DNA from: Enterococcus rotai
Lineage (GTDB): Bacteria > Bacillota > Bacilli > Lactobacillales > Enterococcaceae
Reading direction: 5' to 3'
DNA: 64,000 nucleotides
Assembly (NCBI RefSeq): GCF_001465345.1
Contig: NZ_CP013655.1
Location: 3,287,091-3,351,090 of the forward strand
The position numbers and the translations under genes were made by a program. Under the pieces are notes generated by a model. It searched no databases. It was given only the letters and a program-made list of their open reading frames with translations, and had not been told where the DNA came from. The stretch's first letter is position 1. Each line of letters opens with the position of its first letter. This document shows positions 43,208-51,550 of the stretch, piece after piece.

Positions 43208-44152
43208 TTATTTAAATAAAATCATATAAACAACTTGGAATACAAACATAAAAATCGCAATAAACCATTGATTTTTGATTACTCCATATTTATCTTTCAT
43301 TTCCAACATCGCAACAGGAACCACGTTAAAGTTTGCTGCCATCGGTGTCAGTAATGTTCCACAGTAGCCGCAAGTTAGTGCCAGCATACCGATCAAAGCA
43401 GGATTTGCGCCTTGTGCAAAGACAAATGGTGCACCGATTCCGACTGTCATCACAGTAATCGCCGCAAAAGCGTTCCCCATGATGATCGTAAATAGCATCA
43501 TCCCGAAAGCATAAATAATAATTCCGACTACTACATTTCCTTGTGGTACAACTTTTCCGACAGCAGAAGAAATCACCGTGCCAACACCAGCACTCGTGAA
43601 CACCGCTCCTAATGAAGCTAAGAGCATTGGCAACATACTCAAAGGACCAACCGTCCCAAGCATATCTGCTGCATCATCCAAAAATGTCGTAGGCTTATTA
43701 TTTTTAGAATAAAACATCAAGATCAAAATTGCGACGAAAACACCCACTCCGACACCAACTAAGGCACCAAGTTTAGTAAATAAGGCAAAGATGATCGCAA
43801 AGACACCAATACTTAGAGCAGGGATGAAAATTTTCATACCTAATTTATCTGACATTTGTTGCATATACTCTTTAGATGGTAGTTTAGTTTTTCCTTTACT
43901 CACCTTTTTCAAAACAGCTGGAATCGTCATTGAAAAAATCAGGATCCCACTAATCAGTGATGGAATAAAGCGTCCACCTGAGATCACTACTCCTAATGTA
44001 CACCAAAAATAGCCAGTTCCATAGCGATGAGGATTACTTTTATCTAGAAAATTCTTAATTCCAGTATAAATCAAAATCAAGCCCATCAAGATATATAAAA
44101 CTTCTAATAATTTTTCACCAAGCAAGACCTCTGGGTTCATAAAATAACTCAT
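43208..44152 (-). CDS. DUF979 family membrane protein
   Basis: A 314-residue integral membrane protein with about nine hydrophobic segments. Recognisable family stretches are LLEVLYILMGLILIYTGIKN at the N-terminus, YFWCTLGVVISGGRFIP, and the late GYCGTLLTPMAANFNVVPVA. It resembles half of an ion-coupled carrier; DUF969 likely provides the other half. It overlaps the DUF969 gene by 4 bp (ATGA), which implies a complex. pcp follows after a repeat-filled 287-bp gap. Function is not established; transport of pyroglutamate or pyroglutamyl peptides is inferred from the neighbour. Confidence 0.85.
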   Translation of the reverse strand: MSYFMNPEVLLGEKLLEVLYILMGLILIYTGIKNFLDKSNPHRYGTGYFWCTLGVVISGGRFIPSLISGILIFSMTIPAVLKKVSKGKTKLPSKEYMQQMSDKLGMKIFIPALSIGVFAIIFALFTKLGALVGVGVGVFVAILILMFYSKNNKPTTFLDDAADMLGTVGPLSMLPMLLASLGAVFTSAGVGTVISSAVGKVVPQGNVVVGIIIYAFGMMLFTIIMGNAFAAITVMTVGIGAPFVFAQGANPALIGMLALTCGYCGTLLTPMAANFNVVPVAMLEMKDKYGVIKNQWFIAIFMFVFQVVYMILFK

Positions 44153-44850
44153 GAGCGGTCTCCTTTCTTCTCGATAGTACCATAGTATTTTTTCATCAAT
44201 CGACGATCTTTAGTATAAAAATAAATACTTGCTGTAATCAACGCAACAAGTGCCACAGGAATTTCAACTGCAGCTAATTCTACTAAACTTACTTCATAGC
44301 CTAACTCTTTTAAGGTGGATTGAACTAAGAGACCACCTGCGCCACCGATAAACAATACTTGACCGAAAAACCAGCAAATATTTTCCATTGCTGAGGCCAT
44401 TCCTTTAAGTTCTTCTTCATACTCGTCATTTAATTCTAAATTTTGTGATTCAACAGCACCAATCGACATTGGTAAAATAATTGGACGTACAAAACCAGCT
44501 ACACCACCAAAACTAACATTGAATGCTGCAAAAATCATTCTAAAAACACCATAGATGTCGATGATCAAGCCCGCTGAAACCTTTTTGAAACGACGAATTA
44601 GAGAAGCCGCTGACTCTTTTAAACCATTTCTTTCTAATGTTCCTGTTGCTAGCATAATAATAATAAAAATAGCCATACCACGATTACTTACAAAGCTGGT
44701 TCCTAAAATATCCAGCATGCCTTCTAAACCAATACCGCCGACTAAGGCAGTGACTACTAAGGCGATCATAACAATTAAAATCGAATCTAATTTCATAGCA
44801 AATCCGACAATCACGATCAACACACCTAATAAGCTAAGAATATTTTCCAT
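44149..44850 (-). CDS. DUF969 family membrane protein
   Basis: A 233-residue membrane protein with six to seven hydrophobic segments. ENILSLLGVLIVIVGFAMKL opens the chain; SFVSNRGMAIFIIIMLATGT and LERNGLKESAASLIRRFKK follow, then FGGVAGFVRPIILPMS and ENICWFFGQVLFIGGAGGLL. Always found with DUF979. ATG at 44850 is preferred over a GTG three codons upstream because the AAAGAAG site is spaced correctly for it. It is the first gene of the DUF969-DUF979-(repeat)-pcp group. Confidence 0.84.
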   Translation of the reverse strand: MENILSLLGVLIVIVGFAMKLDSILIVMIALVVTALVGGIGLEGMLDILGTSFVSNRGMAIFIIIMLATGTLERNGLKESAASLIRRFKKVSAGLIIDIYGVFRMIFAAFNVSFGGVAGFVRPIILPMSIGAVESQNLELNDEYEEELKGMASAMENICWFFGQVLFIGGAGGLLVQSTLKELGYEVSLVELAAVEIPVALVALITASIYFYTKDRRLMKKYYGTIEKKGDRS

Positions 44851-44991
44851 TGCGTTCACTTCTTTCTTTTTAGTTTATTTCATTTATCATATTAAAAATA
44901 ATGACTTCTTTATTATACACAAAATTTGTTTTATGTTTAATTTTTACGATAAAATTCATTAAAAAAAGAATGGTACCGTTTGAAAAAAATA

Positions 44992-45031
44992 AAAAATACA
45001 GCCGATTTTTTTCAGAATCAACTGTATTTTT
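44992..45031 (-). terminator. Terminator of the J-domain-like gene
   Basis: AAAAATACAG pairs perfectly with CTGTATTTTT across a 20-nt loop; T-rich sequence follows on the leftward strand. It lies about 90 bp past the stop. Confidence 0.65.
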
Positions 45032-45120
45032 GCCCAATTATACGGAATCCCAATAAACGATTGAAACAGAAGCAAGCCCTTTGGAACGAATCCTACTGTC
45101 CATCCTTTTATCTCAAACGA

Positions 45121-47199
45121 TCAATAAACACCTATCGTTTCTTCTGCATTATCATAAATTAATTTTTGTTTTACTTCCTCCATTTTTTCCCATTTATCGC
45201 CATAAATATGCTCTAAGCGACCATAATCATCATACGATAAGATAAAACGATGTTCGTTATTTTCATCATTGATGATCGTATACAATTTATCCTCTTCATC
45301 TTGGCTGATTTGCCAAGTACCTGATTCAAATTCAACGGCTGTTGGCATTGAGCTATTCTTTTCCAACATCTTTTTAACATTTTCTGTTGTATACTCTGGA
45401 TTGTCTTTTAGATTTTCTTTTCGTTCATCTGATAATAAATAATAAATAACAAAGAATTTTTGTGACATCATTGGACGCACTTGTATATCTGCCCACAATG
45501 CATCAAATTTATCCTTAGGCAAAATTTCCCAGCCCGTTCCAAAAATAGTTGAAATTTTTTCATCATGATCTTCTTGCAAAATAATAAACGGTTCTTCTTT
45601 TTCTAAGAGCGTTAGTGCCGTTACAGGTCCATACTCAGCCACAATATCTGGTGAAGAATGAAAAGCATATTTGGAATCGATCGCAAGCTCAGGCAGATCA
45701 GAAATAGTCAATTTTTGAGCCATTTCTTTTGCATGTCCCGTTAAATTTGTCTCAACAAAATCAGCTCGATCTGGATCTTCACGATCAACATAGAAATAAT
45801 AAACAAATTGGTCATACAAATTTTCGCTTTCTTTGAGCGCCGAAGCGCTACTTGTAACAAAATTGTTATTCACATTTCGCTCTCCACTAAATAGATTTTG
45901 AATTTCAGAGGGTGTCGTGTATGCTTTATCCTCACTATTTCTTGAAATAACGCCACCTATTTTAACTACGGCCACGATCAATAAGAAAATAGCCCCTAAA
46001 TAACTGCCCACCCCTTTTTGTTTCTTTGGAAGAATCTGGACCGGTTCCGCCGGTTGCAACAGAGCTAATTCATTTTCTCTAAATAAGGAAGGATTTTTTT
46101 GGGCTAATTCTGCCCAACATTCCTTCACACAAGAATAGCGTCGCAACTTAAAATAAACATAGCCCATCAGTAAATCAATGATTGTTATCGATAACGTAAG
46201 CTCACTTTTATCAAAAGTCAGTACGTCATTTGTTGCCTCGTCATTTTTCACCCATTCATAGTACGTTCTAAAAAAATCAAGTTCTTGACCTTCTTTTAAA
46301 GCTTTGGCTTCATTTAACAGTTTTTTAAACGTTGTAACGGTTCGCTCCTGCTCCATTCTAAAATCATTGAGTAATAGATAGGAGATTTCTAAGGTAACAA
46401 CATCATAATCTTTAGTTGTCACACTTCCACACCAATCTAAGCGCTCTTGCCACGAGCTCTGATTTACAACGCCATTATCCACTATCTGAAATAATTCATA
46501 ACGATTCGTAAAATACTGGATACGTTGTTCTTTTGAAATATCACGGTAAATGTCAAAAGCAAACAGCGGTACTTGCTTGATTTCTGACCACGAATAACAA
46601 AAGTAGTCACCAGATTTATACTCTTTAACCAAGGAATCAAAATCAAAAAAACTACCTATATAGGTAATTACTTCTCGCGATAATACACGATAATTTGCCA
46701 ATAAAAACTCTTGCATTCGATCTTTGATTTGATTATGTTCATCGCTCGACCATGCTAATTGATTAGAAAATAACGGCGTCCATTTTTCAATAGTTGCAAA
46801 AAAGTCTTTCTGTTCAAAAATCTCTGTTAGTTCCTGATCGAAAAGCGCAACATGATTTGTTGGCTTTTTTTCATAGATAGATTCTGATGTTTCATTCTCA
46901 TTAAATTGCTGTGGTTCAACTTCTTCTATATCTTGTTCTGGTGTCTCTTTAGCTACTTCAGTTCTATCTGCTTTAGCTTGCTCTTCCTTGACTTGTTCAC
47001 CCTCAACACGTACAACTGGTCGATTACTCTCGATAATTGTTCCTGACAGAAATAATGCTGAATCAAAGGCTTCTTTTAATGAATGAAAAGCTAATGGTTC
47101 TGCGTCTTCATCAATCATTTTTAACTTTTCTTCATAGGCCATTTTGATTCTCTTTTTATCTGAAGTTGGTTCCAACTCCAAAATTTCCCAACAATTCAT
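45121..47199 (-). CDS. Membrane protein with degenerate J-domain
   Basis: A 692-residue protein. Residues 1-50 (MNCWEILELEPTSDKKRIKM, then AYEEKLKMIDEDAEPLAFHS) follow the J-domain layout of WxILxIxPTxDxxxIxxAYxxxL, but the HPD tripeptide needed to stimulate DnaK is missing. An acidic linker (65-115) and a long helical region follow. One membrane segment near 398-420 (LGAIFLLIVAVVKIGG) precedes a C-terminal part with several KxxLxxLW-like repeats. The ribosome site before ATG is weak (GTTGGGG). No partner gene is adjacent. It could be a membrane-anchored adaptor; function unknown. Confidence 0.72.
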   Translation of the reverse strand: MNCWEILELEPTSDKKRIKMAYEEKLKMIDEDAEPLAFHSLKEAFDSALFLSGTIIESNRPVVRVEGEQVKEEQAKADRTEVAKETPEQDIEEVEPQQFNENETSESIYEKKPTNHVALFDQELTEIFEQKDFFATIEKWTPLFSNQLAWSSDEHNQIKDRMQEFLLANYRVLSREVITYIGSFFDFDSLVKEYKSGDYFCYSWSEIKQVPLFAFDIYRDISKEQRIQYFTNRYELFQIVDNGVVNQSSWQERLDWCGSVTTKDYDVVTLEISYLLLNDFRMEQERTVTTFKKLLNEAKALKEGQELDFFRTYYEWVKNDEATNDVLTFDKSELTLSITIIDLLMGYVYFKLRRYSCVKECWAELAQKNPSLFRENELALLQPAEPVQILPKKQKGVGSYLGAIFLLIVAVVKIGGVISRNSEDKAYTTPSEIQNLFSGERNVNNNFVTSSASALKESENLYDQFVYYFYVDREDPDRADFVETNLTGHAKEMAQKLTISDLPELAIDSKYAFHSSPDIVAEYGPVTALTLLEKEEPFIILQEDHDEKISTIFGTGWEILPKDKFDALWADIQVRPMMSQKFFVIYYLLSDERKENLKDNPEYTTENVKKMLEKNSSMPTAVEFESGTWQISQDEEDKLYTIINDENNEHRFILSYDDYGRLEHIYGDKWEKMEEVKQKLIYDNAEETIGVY

Positions 47200-47474
47200 A
47201 ACCCCAACTCACTTTCTTATTTCCCCAACTCGTTTATTCTGATACTTTTTTTGATGCTCCATTCTTAATCTATTATGACAAAAGTAACTAAGAATAACAA
47301 TACAAGAAAGAGAGAGACTGAGAAGAATGCGTTTAGATTCAAAAAGTCAGTCCTACAATTCTTAGTGACGTTGACACTTAGAGAGTGATGAGGGTGGAGA
47401 TAATGTGCTCCAGATAATTCGACTACTTCTCCTTTATCGACATTTACTGCTTATTCACTGTGACTAAAATCTAT
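47200..47474. other. Intergenic region without recognisable features
   Basis: Between the J-domain-like gene and the lsa terminator. Only short frames and purine-rich tracts are present; no repeat, RNA or strong promoter was recognised. Confidence 0.4.
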
Positions 47475-47524
47475 GAAAAAAAACGATCAAACAACTCAGA
47501 ATTTCTGAATTAGTTGATCGTTTT
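47475..47524 (-). terminator. Terminator of the Lsa-type gene
   Basis: AAACGATCAA pairs with TTGATCGTTT around an inner CAACT...AGTTG stem, followed by TTTTTTTC on the leftward strand; it begins 6 bp past the stop. Confidence 0.8.
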
Positions 47525-47529
47525 ATTTA

Positions 47530-49029
47530 TCAATTCTTATCCAAACTAATCACTTGTGTCGCGATATTTTCCAAAAAAACTTGGTCATGTTCTACTACTA
47601 ACATGGTTGGTTTTACTGCTATAATCAGCTTTTCTAATTGTTCTTGATTAAACACATCCAGATAATTTAATGGTTCATCCCAAATATAAAGCTCGGCTGG
47701 TTGAGCTAATGATTTTGCTAGTTCAACTTTTTTGCGTTGTCCCATACTCATTTGCTCGATACGATTTTGAAAGACAGTTCTTTCCATTCCTAATTTGTGC
47801 AGATTATTAAGAAATTCTTGATGATTTAGACCCTGTTCTTCAGAAAATTCTAGTAACGTTCCTTGGTTATCTTCATAATTCTGACGAACATAACTGATTT
47901 TTAAGTTTGTTGGTCGAAGAATTTCGCCTTGGCTTTCTCCCTCAAACTGATTGAGTAAAAAACGAATGATCGATGATTTTCCAGAACCATTTTGTCCTGC
48001 TAAGGCGATTCTTTGCCCTTGATTTAGCTCAAAAGAGAGCTTTTGAAACAATGGTTGATCTTGATAACTTAAGACTAAATCTTCAACTGTCAATATACGT
48101 TTATGATGAGCTGGTTGATAATTCATGGTTAACGGATCTACATATTCAATATCTTTTAAGAGATTTTCTTTTTCTAACAATTGTGCATCCATCCGATGTT
48201 CGATTGTTTTAGCTCGCTTCATTGTTCGAGCTGCTCTTGCGCCGATAAAGCCTGTATCATAAATCGCGCCACTGCCTTTTTCAGATGCTTTACCATATTT
48301 ATCTTGCTCCTTAGAACGAGACCATTCAGCTTTTTCAGCAGCTGTTTTTTTCAGACGACTGACTTCTTTTTTTAGTTTTTCATTTTGTGCTAGTTCAAAT
48401 TCATCTTTTATTTTCTTTTGTTCTTCATAAACTGAAAAATTGCCTTGATAAAGCTCTAACTGACTTTTTTCAATTGATAAGACATGATCAACAACCTCAT
48501 CCACAAATGAACGATCATGACTGACTACGATAAAGCCTTGACGTTTCTTTTTTAAATAGTCTGCTACTTGTTTGCGTCCAACAATATCCAAATGGTTAGT
48601 CGGCTCGTCAATCAGTGGAAAATGATAATCATCAATAAACAATAGCGCCAATAAGACTTTTGTTTGTTCGCCGCCAGAAAGAGTCTCAAAATCACGCCAC
48701 AAAATCTCTGGATCGACTTGCAGAAGATTTAGCTCTCTTTCGATTTCCCATTGCTCAAAATCACTGATTTCCTGTAATACATAATAGGTTAATTGCTTTT
48801 TTTCTTTGATTGGTTGCGGGAAATACAAAAAGTCTAATTGGTGCAAGATCTGCCCACTATACGCTAACTGATTCAGCAATATATTAAGCAACGTTGTTTT
48901 ACCACGACCGTTTCTTCCGATCAACCCTAATTTCCATTGAGTATCAAAATTTAAATTAGCTTGATCAAATAATAATGTACCTTGAGTGTCATATCCAAAG
49001 GTAAGATTTTTTATTTCAATTTTTGACAT
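47530..49029 (-). CDS. ABC-F ribosomal protection protein, Lsa family
   Basis: A soluble twin-ATPase protein that binds the ribosomal E site and displaces lincosamides, pleuromutilins and streptogramin A. It has 499 residues, the size of Enterococcus faecalis Lsa(A), and shares long stretches with it, for example WKLGLIGRNGRGKTTLL near residue 32 and NRIEQMSMGQRKKVE and WDEPLNYLDVFN in the second half. Domain 1 has LSGGEQTKVLLALL and LIDEPTNHLD. The interdomain linker (about 200-290) is highly charged, with ARAARTMKR. The start follows GAGGTGATAGT. A strong promoter lies about 230 bp upstream, leaving a leader with attenuator-like hairpins. Confidence 0.93.
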   Translation of the reverse strand: MSKIEIKNLTFGYDTQGTLLFDQANLNFDTQWKLGLIGRNGRGKTTLLNILLNQLAYSGQILHQLDFLYFPQPIKEKKQLTYYVLQEISDFEQWEIERELNLLQVDPEILWRDFETLSGGEQTKVLLALLFIDDYHFPLIDEPTNHLDIVGRKQVADYLKKKRQGFIVVSHDRSFVDEVVDHVLSIEKSQLELYQGNFSVYEEQKKIKDEFELAQNEKLKKEVSRLKKTAAEKAEWSRSKEQDKYGKASEKGSGAIYDTGFIGARAARTMKRAKTIEHRMDAQLLEKENLLKDIEYVDPLTMNYQPAHHKRILTVEDLVLSYQDQPLFQKLSFELNQGQRIALAGQNGSGKSSIIRFLLNQFEGESQGEILRPTNLKISYVRQNYEDNQGTLLEFSEEQGLNHQEFLNNLHKLGMERTVFQNRIEQMSMGQRKKVELAKSLAQPAELYIWDEPLNYLDVFNQEQLEKLIIAVKPTMLVVEHDQVFLENIATQVISLDKN

Positions 49030-49053
49030 ACTATCACCTCGTTAAGAAAAGCA

Positions 49054-49087
49054 GAAGGACTACTTCCTTCAGTTCTTCTCAGAACTG
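49054..49087 (-). promoter_or_regulatory. Paired hairpins in the lsa leader, possible attenuator
   Basis: Two adjacent perfect stems: CAGTTCT/AGAACTG (49070-49076 with 49081-49087) and GAAGGA/TCCTTC (49054-49059 with 49065-49070). The second is followed on the leftward strand by CTTTTCTT, like a weak terminator, just before the ribosome site. Confidence 0.5.
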
Positions 49088-49096
49088 GCTATCTAT

Positions 49097-49120
49097 TTAG
49101 GCGTACACAAAAAGACCCAT
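49097..49120 (-). CDS. Candidate leader peptide MGLFVYA in the lsa leader
   Basis: A seven-codon frame, ATG to TAA, lies inside a small hairpin (GCGTA...TACGC) between the promoter and the attenuator-like stems. Its size and hydrophobic content resemble leader peptides of ribosome-targeting resistance genes. No good ribosome site precedes it, and other short frames overlap it. Confidence 0.25.
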   Translation of the reverse strand: MGLFVYA

Positions 49121-49261
49121 ACGCTGAAAAATCAAAGCCAATCCTGAAAATCTGCACACTGCTCCCTTGATGATTCTTCAGGTTACAGTCTGAATGCAGC
49201 TTCAACAAATGGACTTAATTTTTCAACGCACGGATCCCTCACTTCGTTTTTAATTGCATTC

Positions 49262-49291
49262 ACTATATCATGCTGCTTTTAGTTTTGTCAA
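49262..49291 (-). promoter_or_regulatory. lsa promoter
   Basis: Consensus TTGACA (49286-49291), an 18-bp spacer and TATAGT (49262-49267) on the leftward strand. It predicts a start near 49255 and a ~225-nt untranslated leader. Confidence 0.75.
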
Positions 49292-49396
49292 CAACCATTT
49301 ATCGCACTGCATCAGGAGACTAGTAAAATGAAAGGAGTAACGTATAATAGATTTTATATAAATTGAATTTGTTTTGTACAGTTTGGAGGAACCAAT

Positions 49397-50026
49397 TTGA
49401 AAAAAATACTCTGTATTCATGCCCACTTTTCTAATATTCCTTATTTAACACAACTATTTCAAGATAAACCGACGATTGTGTTGGAACATTATGTTATACC
49501 TGATTTTCTGGAACAGATCACCACAAAAAGTTTGATACATTTTATTGAAGAAAAAACAACAGAAGCAGTTATCGGCATCCTTATTACCTGCACGATGTAT
49601 TCTAATTTGGTCAAGCCAAACGTCATCAATCATGTACCCGTGATGCGGGTAGAAGACCCGCTTGTTGCTCATATTGTGACGAATCCTCACAAAAAAAAGT
49701 TGGTGTTTTCAAACCCTAAAACAGTGGATCAGACGGTGAATAAAATTGAAACTCTTTACAATGAAAAAAGTTTAGCACTTGATTATGAGGTTTTCATTGT
49801 TCCAAATGCCTTTGACTTGATTCTAACAAACCAGAAAACAGCTTATCAAAAAGCCTTATTTGAGTATTTATTCTCAATGAACAATACGTTTTCAGGCGAT
49901 ATTTACTTAATGCAACTTTCCATGTCGATCCTCTCAAAAGAACAGCTAATGACTCTTGATTATTCCGTATTCACGATCCTAGATTCTTTAGATGCAAGGA
50001 TAAAAAACAATTTTAACTATAATTAG
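49397..50026 (+). CDS. Asp/Glu racemase-like protein
   Basis: A 209-residue protein. ILCIHAHFSNIPYLTQLFQD is followed by ILITCTMYSNLV and the VPVMRVEDPLVAHIV segment, the order seen in Asp/Glu/hydantoin racemases around the first catalytic cysteine (here in TCT). The second half-site usually with Cys reads YLMQLSMSILS, so the second cysteine is missing. It may therefore not racemise amino acids by the two-Cys mechanism. The start is TTG with TTGGAGGA 6 nt ahead. It stands alone, divergent from the lsa gene. Confidence 0.6.
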   Translation: MKKILCIHAHFSNIPYLTQLFQDKPTIVLEHYVIPDFLEQITTKSLIHFIEEKTTEAVIGILITCTMYSNLVKPNVINHVPVMRVEDPLVAHIVTNPHKKKLVFSNPKTVDQTVNKIETLYNEKSLALDYEVFIVPNAFDLILTNQKTAYQKALFEYLFSMNNTFSGDIYLMQLSMSILSKEQLMTLDYSVFTILDSLDARIKNNFNYN

Positions 50027-50193
50027 TCGTTATTGAATAAAAATTTTCACTTTTATCCATTGATTGTTATTATTTTTGAAAAAAAACTGTCAATCTCTCT
50101 GTTATCACTCTTTCCTGCTTCATTATCCTTTATACTATAGTGGATCGGATTAATAAAATAGTTACTGTATTTGATAGAAAGGGAGATTTTATT

Positions 50194-50577
50194 ATGAAAA
50201 TTGAACACATAGGTTTGTGGGTCAAAGACTTAGAAAATATGCGTACATTTTACGAAACCTATTTTAATGCAACGGCTTCTGAGCTTTATCACAACACAAA
50301 AACAAGTTTCCATTCTTATTTTTTAACGTTTGCGGATGGCGCTAGGCTTGAAATCATGCAACGAGAGGATGTTATAGATCGTAATTTAGAGAACGAAATG
50401 CTTGGATTTGCTCATTTAGCGATTTCTTTAGGCACTAAGGATAACGTTGATAATCTCACCAACATATTAGTGATGGAAGGCTATACGCTATTAAGTCCAG
50501 TTCGGACTACTGGAGATGGCTATTATGAATCTGTTATTGCGGATCCAGAAGGAAATCGTTTAGAATTAACTGTTTAA
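50194..50577 (+). CDS. VOC-family (glyoxalase-like) protein
   Basis: A 127-residue metal-binding fold with two beta-alpha-beta-beta-beta modules. MKIEHIGLWVKDLENMRTFY opens module 1; ARLEIMQRED, GFAHLAISLGTKDNVD and the ending YYESVIADPEGNRLELTV are typical. His4, the middle His and the late Glu are probable metal ligands. The substrate is unknown. ATG at 50194 (AAAGGGAG 8 nt ahead) is preferred to an upstream in-frame ATG. The HAD phosphatase gene follows 26 bp later, probably in the same transcript. Confidence 0.88.
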   Translation: MKIEHIGLWVKDLENMRTFYETYFNATASELYHNTKTSFHSYFLTFADGARLEIMQREDVIDRNLENEMLGFAHLAISLGTKDNVDNLTNILVMEGYTLLSPVRTTGDGYYESVIADPEGNRLELTV

Positions 50578-50603
50578 AATCAAGGATAGACGGAGGAAAT
50601 ACG

Positions 50604-51443
50604 ATGGATGTAAAAGCGATAGTTTTAGATATTGATGGGACACTTTTGAATGATGAAAAAAAACTGACTAGGCAAACCAGAACAGCGTTGATCGATGCGC
50701 AAAAAAATGGCATTAAAGTCATTCTTGCCTCAGGCAGACCAACTCCTGGTATGCTGAAATATGTTGAAGAATTAGAGATGGATCGCTATAATGGTCTGCT
50801 TGTTTCTTATAATGGGGCCCATGTCCTTGATGTAAGTACTCAAAAAGAACTATTCAGCCAACCCCTTTCGATCGAAAGTAGTAAAAATATATTAGAGCAT
50901 CTTAAACAATATGATGTAAAACCAATGATTGCTAAAGACGACTATATGTATGTCAATAATGTCTTTGATGGGATGTTGGATCTAGGCTCAGCGGATGGGC
51001 TGTTCAACATTATCGAATACGAATCGCGTGGCGGTAATTTTCAATTATGTGAAAAAGATGATTTAGCGGCTTTTGTTGATTTTCCTTTACACAAAATTTT
51101 GGTTGCTGCTCAACCTGAGTATTTACAAGAACACTGGCAAAAAATTCTTGCACCGTTTGAACAAACCGTTAGCGGGATGTTTTCAGCACCAATGTATTTT
51201 GAATTTACGGATCAGGGTATTGATAAGGCCAATGCTTTAGAGCAAACATTAAAACCTTTAGGCATCCATGAAGAACATATCATTTCATTTGGCGATGGAC
51301 ATAACGATTTGTCCTTGATTAAATATGCTGGAATGGGGATAGCCATGGGGAATGCGGTCGATGAGTTGAAGAAAGCTGCAGATAAAATCACATTATCTAA
51401 TAATGAAGATGGCATAGCGAAAGCCTTAGCTGACTTACTATAA
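50604..51443 (+). CDS. HAD-superfamily Cof-type sugar phosphatase
   Basis: A cytosolic phosphatase of the Cof/YidA group, 279 residues. Motif I is VLDIDGTLLN (Asp9 nucleophile, Asp11 acid), motif II VILASGRP, and motif IV IISFGDGHNDLSLIKYAGMG with the following IAMGNA. The C2 cap fills the middle. Substrates of this group are sugar phosphates and related small phosphoesters. CGGAGGAAATACG precedes the ATG. It follows the VOC gene and ends in a terminator. Confidence 0.93.
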   Translation: MDVKAIVLDIDGTLLNDEKKLTRQTRTALIDAQKNGIKVILASGRPTPGMLKYVEELEMDRYNGLLVSYNGAHVLDVSTQKELFSQPLSIESSKNILEHLKQYDVKPMIAKDDYMYVNNVFDGMLDLGSADGLFNIIEYESRGGNFQLCEKDDLAAFVDFPLHKILVAAQPEYLQEHWQKILAPFEQTVSGMFSAPMYFEFTDQGIDKANALEQTLKPLGIHEEHIISFGDGHNDLSLIKYAGMGIAMGNAVDELKKAADKITLSNNEDGIAKALADLL

Positions 51444-51447
51444 ATAA

Positions 51448-51482
51448 AAAAGATCAGGAGAAAATCATCCTGATCTTTTTTA
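51448..51482 (+). terminator. Terminator after the HAD gene
   Basis: AAAAAGATCAGGA pairs with TCCTGATCTTTTT, followed by T residues; an 8-nt loop. Confidence 0.9.
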
Positions 51483-51550
51483 TTTCCCACACCTGAACAA
51501 TAATCAGTTATAATGCATATATACAACCCTAACTGAAAGGTGTTTATCGA

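Noticed and set aside
44980-45162. Rightward 60-codon frame between DUF969 and the J-domain-like gene
   Set aside because: It overlaps the terminator hairpin and the end of the leftward gene, and has no ribosome site.
49183-49263. 26-codon GTG frame in the lsa leader as the leader peptide
   Set aside because: It would begin at or before the predicted transcript start and has no ribosome site.
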